Assembly (NCBI GenBank): GCA_023091665.1
Contig: JALJCQ010000012.1
Span: 2,604,001 to 2,668,000 of the forward strand
Origin: Pythium myriotylum
Taxonomy: Eukaryota > Oomycota > Peronosporomycetes > Pythiales > Pythiaceae
Direction: 5' to 3'
Length of the DNA: 64,000 nucleotides
The first letter of the stretch is position 1; each line of letters begins with the position of its first letter. The translations under genes were made by a program, and so were the position numbers. The notes beneath the pieces were generated by a model, which was not told the origin of the DNA, made no database searches, and saw only the letters and a list, made by a program, of their open reading frames with translations. Of the stretch, positions 1-9,617 are shown one piece after another.

Positions 1-1714
1 CACATGGCCTTGGTCAGCTTGAGTCCGGGGTCTTGAGGGGTCCTCACTGGTTTGCAGTCTTGCATGCCGAACTTGGTCAGGATCGACTGCAGGAACTTGG
101 TCTGCCGCATGGTCACGTCGCCGGACTTGGGGTCTTGATCAACTTCCATGCCGAGGCAGTACTTGAGTTCGCCGAGGTCGGACATCTCGAAGCGTTCGCT
201 GAGTGCACGCTTGGTCGCCGTGAGCAACTCGAGGCTGTTGCAGGCGAGGATGAGGTCGTCGACGTAGATCACCACGAAGATCATCGCTGAGCCGCTCCGC
301 TTGACGTACACGCAGTGGTCCATCTCGCACTTGGTGAAGCCGACCTTGCGCATGAAGGCGTCGATGGTCTGGTTCCACATGCGGGGCGACTGCTTGAGAC
401 CGTAGAGCGAGCGCTTGAGCTTGCACACGTAGTCCGGGTGGCGCTGGTCGACGAAGCCTTCGGGCTGCTTCATGTAGATTTCTTCGTCGAGGTTGCCGTT
501 CAGGAACGCCGTCTTGACATCCATCTGATGGATCATGAGCTTGTGTCGAGCGGTGATGCTGAGGATGGTCCGGATCGACGTGAACTTGGCAACGGGTGCG
601 AACGTCTCTTCGAAGTCGATGCCGTACTTCTGCAGGAACCCCTTGGCAACGAGTCGAGCCTTGTACCGCTCGACGAGTCCTTCGGCGGTTTCCTTGACCT
701 TGAACACCCACTTGCTGGTGATGGCCTTGCGTCCGGCTGGCAAAGGGACTAGGTCCCAGGTCTCGTTCTTCTTGAGCGACTCGAGCTCGGAGTCGCAGGC
801 TTCCTTCCAGTTGCTGGCGTCGTCGGATTCCATCGCCGACTTGAACGATGTCGGTAACTCTCCCCCTGAATTCACGACGAGAGCAAATTCTTCGAGATCG
901 TGGTCTTGATCTTCTCCCCCTTGTTCTTGCACGTCTTCGCCTTCTTCGTCTTCTTGTTACACGCCTTCCTCTTCGATCGACGTGAGCAGTGCAGACAGAT
1001 CTTCGAGCGATGTCCTTGGACCTTGCGTGGGTGGTGGAGTCGCACCACTTGTGCGTCCAACACGTCCGTAGCGCTTCTCAACAGGCGGTTCAGCCAGGTT
1101 CTCGAGCGAGTGCGTGCGAGAGTGGCGCTTGGACCCTGGTGCGTAGTCGACATTCGGCTGCTGGGCCGATGCTGGTGCTGCTGGACGCTGCGACCGCTGG
1201 CCCTGTTGCCACTCCGGTCGCTCGTAGCTGCGCTGACTTGGTGCTGGTGAGGCTGGCTGCTCACCCATGTCTTCATCATCTTGGTTGTCGGTTGCTTCAT
1301 CTTGATCTTCATCATCTTCATCGTCGCGGAACTCGACGGACTTGGTCCAGGGTTCTTCACGCTTGCCATCGTCGAACGTGTCTTCCATGAACTGCGCGTC
1401 TCGACTGATGACGATCCGGCCGGTTGCGATTTCTTCAAACCGATACGCCTTCTCGTGGTCCGAGTAGCCGAGGAACCGACACAAGATGGCTCGGGCGTCG
1501 AACTTCGACCGCTTCTCCTTGGGCACGTGGACGTACGCATGGCAGCCGAACACCTTGAAGTTGGCGAGCAAGGGCTTCTTCCCGTACCATTCTTCGTACG
1601 GCGACTTGTACAAGTCTTGAGCGCGGGTCGGAAGTCGGTTGCAAACTTCGACTGCAGTCATGACGGCTTCCCCCCAGTACTTGTCGGACAAGTTGGCATG
1701 GTGGAGTTTGCAAC
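1..1714 (-). pseudogene. E0 copia pol: integrase C-terminal part to reverse transcriptase (partial)
   Basis: Read right to left, this matches the E1 segment 4363-6070 nearly base for base: integrase C-terminal domain, an acidic linker rich in Asp/Glu, then the start of the RVT_2 reverse transcriptase. It runs off the left edge of the window. Compared with E1 it carries an in-frame TAA at 957-959 in the acidic linker, at the same length as the intact copy, so it is a substitution rather than an indel. Interrupted upstream by E1 at GCAAC (1710-1714). Encodes part of a retrotransposon replication polyprotein and is not expected to be functional. Confidence 0.85.
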
Positions 1715-2105
1715 TGTTGAAGATGATGCGCCTCGAACCCAGCGTCATCATTCCAGTTGAAGCTCGGCAGTTGAAGCTCGGCTGTAGAAGATTCTCCTGC
1801 AGAAGATTCTCCGTGGAAGATTCGACATGTGGAAGATTCGACATGTGGAAGATTCGACATGTGGAAGATTCGACATGTGGAAGATTCTCCGTCTGGTTCT
1901 GGTTTGAATCCAGTGCCACCCATCGACTTCGTTGAAGTATCCACGAAGTCAGTTTATGTTTGCATATGTTTACGATAGGTAGGACATACATTTGATTATG
2001 GTAGCGTAGGACACACACAGACGGCTTAGAGGTAGCAGTAGCGAACTAAGTCCCGATCAATTCACTTTGCATTTTGCATCCCACCAACCAAGCGACCTTC
2101 CAACA
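1715..2105 (+). repeat. 5' LTR of E1 (391 bp)
   Basis: Starts TGTTGAAGATGATG and ends CTTCCAACA, giving TG...CA ends and a short imperfect terminal inverted repeat. Contains four copies of the 16-bp unit GAAGATTCGACATGTG near 1815-1880, against two copies in the 3' LTR. It joins directly to the half-tRNA primer site at 2106. Confidence 0.9.
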
Positions 2106-2117
2106 GGTTATGAGCCC
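2106..2117 (+). promoter_or_regulatory. Copia primer binding site (half-tRNA type, contains gag ATG)
   Basis: GGTTATGAGCCC immediately follows the LTR. It is complementary to the anticodon stem-loop of initiator tRNA-Met (GGGCTCATAACC), the internal half-tRNA priming mode known from Drosophila copia. The ATG inside it (2110-2112) is in frame with gag. The same site is present at 9614-9625 (E3) and, reversed, at 9045-9056 (E0). Confidence 0.8.
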
Positions 2118-4005
2118 AAGCCCAGCCGACTCTGCCTCCACCGACTTCGCCTCCCCAGCCTTCGCCATGGATTCGACCACCCCAGCTCGCATCAACAAGT
2201 TCGACGGAACCAACTTCCACACATGGAAGTTCAAGATGCAGATGGTGCTCGAAGAACGCGACGTCTGGGAAGTTGTCTGTGGAGAGGTCAAACTCGAGCA
2301 GTGCCAGACCGACGCGGACCGAGCCCTCTTCAAGAAGAAGTCTCGCAAGGCGCTCGCGATGATCTGTCTCGCGATGGAAGACTCGCAGCTCCCGCTGGTT
2401 CGGTCGGCGGGTGGTGCGCAAGATGCATGGTCAAGACTGGAAGAACACTTCGAGAAGAAGAGCCTTGCCAACAAGCTCTTTCTTCGTCGTCGTTTCTTCA
2501 CGACCATGATGGAAGAAGGTGACGATGTGCTCACGCACATCAACAAGCTCAAGACCCTGGCGGAGCAACTCGACGCAGTCGGCGCTCCGGTCAGCGAAGA
2601 CGACTTGGTGATCACGCTTCTCGGCAGTCTCAGCGAGTCGTACCAGTTCCTCATCACGGCGTTGGAGTCGCGTGTCGACGCGCTCACGTGGGAACTCGTG
2701 ACGTCTCGGCTGCTCCACGAAGACATGAAGCGCAAGGAGCAAGGTGGCGACGGAGCCACGCTTGGCCAAGCGTTCATGACAAGTGACGCGAAGCCCAAGG
2801 GCCGTGCAGTCAAGAAGACTGGCACGTGCAACTACTGCGGCAAGATCGGTCATTGGGCCGCGGAGTGCCACTCGCGTGTCAAGGACAACGGCAACGGCAA
2901 CGGCAACTCCGGCGGCAACGGCAACGGCAACGGAAACGGCAACCCTCGGCAACGGTTCCAGCGAGCCAACCTTGCGCGAGATGAAGACCCCGGCGAGTAC
3001 CTGTTCTCGGTCGGGAAGACCCAAGGCAAGTCGAGTCAATCCACGGCGTGGTTGGTCGACTCGGGTGCGACTCAGCACATGTCGCGAACCAAGCAGTTCA
3101 TGATGAACAACAGGAAGATTGACCCAGTCGACGTGCATCTGGCCGATGATGGCACGGTCCAAGCAGTTGGCGTGGGAGACATTCTCATGTCGATGAAGAC
3201 TCCAAGCGGTGTCAAGAAGGGTTTGCTCACCAACGTGTGGCATATCCCCAAGCTCAGCCGCAACCTGTTCTCGGTCGGAAGATTCACGGAGGACGTTGCT
3301 CCCGTGACGTTCGACAAGGACGGTTGCTTCGTCGTTCTCAAGGGCGCCAAGCGGACCATCGGCACTCGTATCGGCAAGGGTCTGTTCAAGCTCAACATGT
3401 CTCCAGTGTCGATTGAAGCAGCCCACGCCGCCAGTACAAGACGAGGTCGCGCCATGTCCAAGTCGTACCTGTGGCACCTCCGACTCGGTCACATCGGCTT
3501 CAGCGGACTCGAAGCCATCGTCAAGAAGGACCTCGCCGACGGACTCGATATCGGGTCTGTGCAGGAATGGGAGGTCTGTGAAGGCTGTGCACTCGGCAAG
3601 CTGACTCGCGTCAAGTTCCAGTCGGGCACGACCAAGCGGTCTGCGAATCTGCTTGACGTCGTGTACAGCGATGTGGCCGGTCCCATGAAGACTCCGACTT
3701 TCGGCGGCATGAAGTACTTTGCCACCTTCACCGACGACAAGTCTCGACTGTGCAAGCTGTACCTAATGAGGCCCAAGGACGAAGTCTACGACAAGTTCGT
3801 CGAGTTCGTCAACTGGGCCGAGAACCAAACCGGTCGTCGAGTCAAGGTGCTTCGAACCGACGGCGGCGGCGAGTACCAGTCGGCCAAGCTTGCCAAGTTC
3901 TGCCGCAAGCGTGGCATCGAGCACGACGTCACGCCGCCATATACGTCTCAGTTGAACGGTGTGGCGGAGCGCATGAACCGAACCATCAGTGAGTGTGGTC
4001 GTTGC
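2110..4005 (+). pseudogene. E1 copia gag-protease-integrase (N-terminal half of polyprotein)
   Basis: Open frame of 632 codons from the ATG in the primer site; a second in-frame ATG about 20 codons later is an alternative start. Domains in order: copia gag (UBN2-like, around residues 20-200), CCHC knuckle CNYCGKIGHWAAEC, a Gly-Asn run, aspartic protease WLVDSGATQHM, the HHCC GAG-pre-integrase zinc region, and the integrase core with its Asp residues and PYTSQLNGVAERMNR. The frame is broken at the codon following ECGR by insertion of a solo LTR; translation would add one Cys and stop. Would package RNA, process the polyprotein and integrate cDNA if intact. Confidence 0.9.
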
Positions 4006-4362
4006 TGTTGAAAGGTCACTTGGTTGGTGGGATGCAAAATGCAAAGTGAATTGATCGGGACTTAGTTCGCTACTGCTACCTCTAAGCCGTCTGTGTGTGT
4101 CCTACGCTACCATAATCAAATGTATGCTACCTATCGTAAACATATGCAAACATTAAGTGACTTCGTGGATACTTCAACGAAGTCGGTGGGTGGCACTGGA
4201 TTCAAACCAGAACCAGACGGAGAATCTTCCACATGTCGAATCTTCCACATGTCGAATCTTCCACGGAGAATCTTCTGCAGGAGAATCTTCTACAGCCGAG
4301 CTTCAACTGCCGAGCTTCAACTGGAATGATGACGCTGGGTTCGAGGCGCATCATCTTCAACA
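4006..4362 (-). repeat. Solo copia LTR inserted in E1 integrase
   Basis: A 357-bp LTR in reverse orientation, flanked by direct GTTGC pentamers (4001-4005, 4363-4367) that are single in the uninterrupted copies E3 and E4. No internal region remains, so it is a solo LTR left after LTR-LTR recombination. It has the same length as the E1 3' LTR and two copies of the 16-bp unit. Confidence 0.9.
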
Positions 4363-6845
4363 GTTGCAAACTCCACCATGCCAACTTGTCCGACAAGTAC
4401 TGGGGGGAAGCCGTCATGACTGCAGTCGAAGTTTGCAACCGACTTCCGACCCGCGCTCAAGACTTGTACAAGTCGCCGTACGAAGAATGGTACGGGAAGA
4501 AGCCCTTGCTCGCCAACTTCAAGGTGTTCGGCTGCCATGCGTACGTCCACGTGCCCAAGGAGAAGCGGTCGAAGTTCGACGCTCGAGCCATCTTGTGTCG
4601 GTTCCTCGGCTACTCGGACCACGAGAAGGCGTATCGGTTTGAAGAAATCGCAACCGGCCGGATCGTCATCAGTCGAGACGCGCAGTTCATGGAAGACACG
4701 TTCGACGATGGCAAGCGTGAAGAACCCTGGACCAAGTCCGTCGAGTTCCGCGACGATGAAGATGATGAGGATCAAGATGAAGCAACCGACAACCAAGATG
4801 ATGAAGACATGGGTGAGCAGCCAGCCTCACCAGCACCAAGTCAGCGCAGCTACGAGCGACCGGAGTGGCAACAGGGCCAGCGGTCGCAGCGTCCAGCAGC
4901 ACCAGCATCGGCCCAGCAGCCGAATGTCGACTACGCACCAGGGTCCAAGCGCCACTCTCGCACGCACTCGCTCGAGAACCTGGCTGAACCGCCTGTTGAG
5001 AAGCGCTACGGACGTGTTGGACGCACAAGTGGTGCGACTCCACCACCCACGCAAGGTCCAAGGACATCGCTCGAAGATCTGTCTGCACTGCTCACGTCGA
5101 TCGAAGAGGAAGGCGTAGAAGATGAAGACGAAGAAGGCGAAGACGTGCAAGAACAAGGGGGAGAAGATCAAGACCACGATCTCGAAGAATTTGCTCTCGT
5201 CGTGAATTCAGGGGGAGAGTTACCGACATCGTTCAAGTCGGCGATGGAATCCGACGACGCCAGCAACTGGAAGGAAGCCTGCGACTCCGAGCTCGAGTCG
5301 CTCAAGAAGAACGAGACCTGGGACCTAGTCCCTTTGCCAGCCGGACGCAAGGCCATCACCAGCAAGTGGGTGTTCAAGGTCAAGGAAACCGCCGAAGGAC
5401 TCGTCGAGCGGTACAAGGCTCGACTCGTTGCCAAGGGGTTCCTGCAGAAGTACGGCATCGACTTCGAAGAGACGTTCGCACCCGTTGCCAAGTTCACGTC
5501 GATCCGGACCATCCTCAGCATCGCCGCTCGACACAAGCTCATGATCCATCAGATGGATGTCAAGACGGCGTTCCTGAACGGCAACCTCGACGAAGAAATC
5601 TACATGAAGCAGCCCGAAGGCTTCGTCGACCAGCGCCACCCGGACTACGTGTGCAAGCTCAAGCGCTCGCTCTACGGTCTCAAGCAGTCGCCACGCATGT
5701 GGAACCAGACCATCGACGCCTTCATGCGCAAGGTCGGCTTCACCAAGTGCGAGATGGACCACTGCGTGTACGTCAAGCGGAGCGGCTCAGCGATGATCTT
5801 CGTGGTGATCTACGTCGACGACCTCATCCTCGCCTGCAACAGCCTCGAGTTGCTCACGGCGACCAAGCGTGCACTCAGCGAACGCTTCGAGATGTCCGAC
5901 CTCGGCGAACTCAAGTACTGCCTCGGCATGGAAGTTGATCAAGACCCCAAGTCCGGCGACGTGACCATGCGGCAGACCAAGTTCCTGCAGTCGATCCTGA
6001 CCAAGTTCGGCATGCAAGACTGCAAACCAGTGAGGACCCCTCAAGACCCCGGACTCAAGCTGACCAAGGCCATGTGTGAAGGTGGTTGCAAGCACGAAGA
6101 CACCATGAAGAACGTGCCGTACCGAAGTGCAGTCGGTGCACTCATGTACCTCATGGTCGGCACTCGACCAGACCTCGCAGCGGCAGTCGGCACACTCAGC
6201 CAGTTCGCCGCGGACCCGTGTCCAACACACTGGCAAGCTCTCAAGCGTGTGCTCCGGTATCTGCAAGCGACTCCGACGTACGGCCTGCAGTTCTCGGCAT
6301 CGAACGACGGAAGACTGGTCGGCTACTCCGACGCCGACTGGGCTGGCGACATCGAGTCACGTCGAAGCACCAGCGGCTACGTGTTCATGCTCAACGGCGG
6401 ATGCATCAGCTGGCGCAGCAAGAAGCAGCGAACTGTCGCCCTCTCCTCGACCGAAGCAGAGTACATGGCTCTATCGGAAGCGATCCAAGAAGCCGTGTGG
6501 CTCAAGGCGTTCCTGTGCGAACTCGGCGAAGTTGCAAGCGACCAAGCGCTCACGGTGTACGAAGACAACCAAGGTGCGATCGCGTTGGCCAAGAACCCCG
6601 AGTTCCACAAGCGCACCAAGCACATCGACATTCGCTACCACTTCGTTCGTGAGAAGGTCGAGGACGGTCAAGTGTGTCTCCAGTATTGCCCGACCCAAGA
6701 CATGCTTGCCGACATCATGACCAAGCCGATCCCCACTGTCCAGTTCGACGTGCTCCGCACCAAGCTTGGTGTTCAAGACGCAGTCGAGTCGAGGGGGAGT
6801 GTTGAAGATGATGCGCCTCGAACCCAGCGTCATCATTCCAGTTGA
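4363..6845 (+). pseudogene. E1 copia integrase C-terminus, reverse transcriptase and RNase H
   Basis: Continues the E1 polyprotein after the solo LTR. Integrase C-terminal region, acidic/Pro-rich linker, RVT_2 reverse transcriptase with the catalytic YVDD in [10 protein letters not shown], and a copia RNase H domain with SDADWAGD and SSTEAEYMA. Unlike E3 and E4, this copy keeps GAG rather than TAG in KKNETWDLV just before RT. The stop codon (6843-6845) lies 43 bases inside the 3' LTR, so the polypurine tract is translated as part of the C-terminus. Confidence 0.9.
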
Positions 6846-7156
6846 AGCTCGGCAGTTGAAGCTCGGCTGTAGAAGATTCTCCTGCAGAAGATTCTCCGTG
6901 GAAGATTCGACATGTGGAAGATTCGACATGTGGAAGATTCTCCGTCTGGTTCTGGTTTGAATCCAGTTCCACCCACCGACTTCGTTGAAGTATCCACGAA
7001 GTCACTTAATGTTTGCATATGTTTACGATAGGTAGCATACATTTGATTATGGTAGCGTAGGACACACACAGACGGCTTAGAGGTAGCAGTAGCGAACTAA
7101 GTCCCGATCAATTCACTTTGCATTTTGCATCCCACCAACCAAGTGACCTTTCAACA
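6800..7156 (+). repeat. 3' LTR of E1
   Basis: 357-bp LTR preceded by the polypurine tract GAGGGGGAG (6791-6799). Ends CTTTCAACA and is followed directly by GCAAC and then the reversed integrase of E0. Forms a 357-bp inverted pair with the solo LTR at 4006-4362, with the E1 RT segment as the loop. Confidence 0.9.
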
Positions 7157-9056
7157 GCAACGACCACACTCACCGATGGTTCGGTTCATGCGCTCCGCCA
7201 CACCGTTCAACTGAGACGTATATGGCGGCGTGACGTCGTGCTCGATGCCACGCTTGCGGCAGAACTTGGCAAGCTTGGCCGACTGGTACTCGCCGCCGCC
7301 GTCGGTTCGAAGCACCTTGACTCGACGACCGGTTTGGTTCTCGGCCCAGTTGACGAACTCGACGAACTTGTCGTAGACTTCGTCCTTGGGCCTCATTAGG
7401 TACAGCTTGCACAGTCGAGACTTGTCGTCGGTGAAGGTGGCAAAGTACTTCATGCCGCCGAAAGTCGGAGTCTTCATGGGACCGGCCACATCGCTGTACA
7501 CGACGTCAAGCAGATTCGCAGACCGCTTGGTCGTGCCCGACTGGAACTTGACGCGAGTCAGCTTGCCGAGTGCACAGCCTTCACAGACCTCCCATTCCTG
7601 CACAGACCCGATATCGAGTCCGTCGGCGAGGTCCTTCTTGACGATGGCTTCGAGTCCGCTGAAGCCGATATGACCGAGTCGGAGGTGCCACAGGTACGAC
7701 TTGGACATGGCGCGACCTCGTCTTGCACTGGCGGCGTGGGCTGCTTCAATCGACACTGGAGACATGTTGAGCTTGAACAGACCCTTGCCGATACGAGTGC
7801 CGATGGTCCGCTTGGCGCCCTTGAGAACGACGAAGCAACCGTCCTTGTCGAACGTCACGGGAGCAACGTCCTCCGTGAATCTTCCGACCGAGAACAGGTT
7901 GCGGCTGAGCTTGGGGATATGCCACACGTTGGTGAGCAAACCCTTCTTGACACCGCTTGGAGTCTTCATCGACATGAGAATGTCTCCCACGCCAACCGCT
8001 TGGACCGTGCCATCATCGGCCAGATGCACGTCGACTGGCTCAATCTTCTTGTAGTTCATCATGAACTGCTTGGTTCGCGACATGTGCTGAGTCGCACCCG
8101 AGTCGACCAACCACGCCGTGGATTGACTCGACTTGCCTTGGGTCTTCCCGACCGAGAACAGGTACTCGCCGGGGTCTTCATCTCGCGCAAGGTTCGCTCG
8201 CTGGAACCGTTGCCGAGGGTTGCCGTTTCCGTTGCCGTTGCCGTTGCCGCCGGAGTTGCCGTTGCCGTTGCCGTTGTCCTTGACACGCGAGTGGCACTCC
8301 GCGGCCCAATGACCGATCTTGCCGCAGTAGTTGCACGTGCCAGTCTTCTTGACTGCACGGCCCTTGGGCTTCGCGTCACTTGTCATGAACGCTTGGCCAA
8401 GCGTGGCTCCGTCGCCACCTTGCTCCTTGCGCTTCATGTCTTCGTGGAGCAGCCGAGACGTCACGAGTTCCCACGTGAGCGCGTCGACACGCGACTCCAA
8501 CGCCGTGATGAGGAACTGGTACGACTCGCTGAGACTGCCGAGAAGCGTGATCACCAAGTCGTCTTCGCTGACCGGAGCGCCGACTGCGTCGAGTTGCTCC
8601 GCCAGGGTCTTGAGCTTGTTGATGTGCGTGAGCACATCGTCACCTTCTTCCATCATGGTCGTGAAGAAACGACGACGAAGAAAGAGCTTGTTGGCAAGGC
8701 TCTTCTTCTCGAAGTGTTCTTCCAGTCTTGACCATGCATCTTGCGCACCACCCGCCGACCGAACCAGCGGGAGCTGCGAGTCTTCCATCGCGAGACAGAT
8801 CATCGCGAGCGCCTTGCGAGACTTCTTCTTGAAGAGGGCTCGGTCCGCGTCGGTCTGGCACTGCTCGAGTTTGACCTCTCCACAGACAACTTCCCAGACG
8901 TCGCGTTCTTCGAGCACCATCTGCATCTTGAACTTCCATGTGTGGAAGTTGGTTCCGTCGAACTTGTTGATGCGGGCTGGGGTGGTCGAATCCATGGCGA
9001 AGGCTGGGGAGGCGAAGTCGGTGGAGGCAGAGTCGGCTGGGCTTGGGCTCATAACC
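7157..9056 (-). pseudogene. E0 copia gag-protease-integrase (N-terminal half)
   Basis: Reverse-strand frame starting at ATG 9052-9050 inside the primer binding site and open to integrase, where E1 is inserted. It has the same CCHC, DSGAT protease and integrase motifs as E1 but a few substitutions (for example Tyr-Lys-Lys in place of Asn-Arg-Lys before the protease-proximal IEPVD). The frame resumes, still reversed, at 1714. Together with E1 it makes an inverted repeat of about 2.25 kb (2106-4362 against 9056-6800). Confidence 0.9.
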
Positions 9057-9415
9057 TGTTGGAAGGTCGCTTGGTTGGTGGGATGCAAAATGCAAAGTGA
9101 ATTGATCGGGACTTAGTTCGCTGCTGCTACCTCTAAGCCGTCTGTGTGTGTCCTACGCTACCGTAATCAAATGTATGTCCTACCTATCGTAAACATGTGC
9201 AAACATAAACTGACTTCGTGGATACTTCAACGAAGTCGATGGGTGGCACTGGATTCAAACCAGAACCAGACGGAGAATCTTCCACATGTCGAATCTTCCA
9301 CATGTCGAATCTTCCACGGAGAATTATCTGCAGGAGAATCTTCTACAGCCGAGCTTCAACTGCCGAGCTTCAACTGGAATGATGACGCTGGGTTCGAGGT
9401 GCATCATCTTCAACA
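9057..9415 (-). repeat. 5' LTR of E0
   Basis: 359-bp reversed LTR with ends TGTTGG... and ...CTTCAACA. On its right it meets ATCCAGTGCC, the interior of a forward LTR, so no host sequence lies between E0 and E3. Confidence 0.9.
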
Positions 9416-9613
9416 ATCCAGTGCCACCCATCGACTTCGTTGAAGTATCCACGAAGTCACTTAATGTTTGCATATGTTTACGATAGGTAGGACATACATT
9501 TGATTACGGTAGCGTAGGACACACACAGACGGCTTAGAGGTAGCAGCAGCGAACTAAGTCCCGATCAATTCACTTTGCATTTTGCATCCCACCAACCAAG
9601 CGACCTTCCAACA
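9416..9613 (+). repeat. 5' LTR of E3 (distal 198 bp only)
   Basis: Begins within the LTR at ATCCAGTGCC and ends CTTCCAACA before the primer site at 9614. The proximal part was displaced by insertion of E0. The right copy of the expected 5-bp duplication would be ATCCA (9416-9420). Confidence 0.85.
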
Positions 9614-9617
9614 GGTT

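Larger units (their letters stand above)
1715..7156 (+). mobile_element. Ty1/copia element E1, full length with a nested solo LTR
   Basis: Complete element: 5' LTR 1715-2105, primer binding site 2106-2117, gag to integrase 2106-4005, an inverted solo LTR 4006-4362, remainder of pol 4363-6845, polypurine tract 6791-6799, 3' LTR 6800-7156. It is flanked by GCAAC on each side (1710-1714, 7157-7161). Domain order gag-protease-integrase-RT-RNase H defines Ty1/copia (Pseudoviridae-type) elements. The 5' and 3' LTRs differ mainly by two extra copies of a 16-bp unit and a small indel. Integrase is interrupted, so the copy cannot make an intact polyprotein. Confidence 0.9.
1..9415 (-). mobile_element. 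Ty1/copia element E0, inverted and split by E1
   Basis: Reverse-strand copy of the local copia family. Its 5' LTR lies at 9057-9415, gag to mid-integrase at 7157-9056, and the rest of integrase through part of reverse transcriptase at 1-1714; its own 3' end lies left of the window. The two halves are separated by the complete element E1 (1715-7156), and the pentamer GCAAC occurs on both sides (1710-1714 and 7157-7161), as expected for a target-site duplication. The right end (9415) abuts the interior of another copy's LTR, so E0 itself landed in the 5' LTR of E3. Domain order and junctions are read directly; order of insertion is inferred from interruption. Confidence 0.85.

Noticed and set aside
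2431..3492. 353-codon reverse ORF inside copia gag-integrase (also seen at matching places in the other copies)
   Set aside because: It is the antisense of a conserved coding region in codon-biased GC-rich DNA, has no recognisable domain, and tracks the sense frame exactly in each copy.
4006..4362. Reading the inverted LTR inside E1 as the end of a separate truncated element
   Set aside because: The GTTGC duplication on both sides and exact continuity of integrase across it show an insertion in one element.
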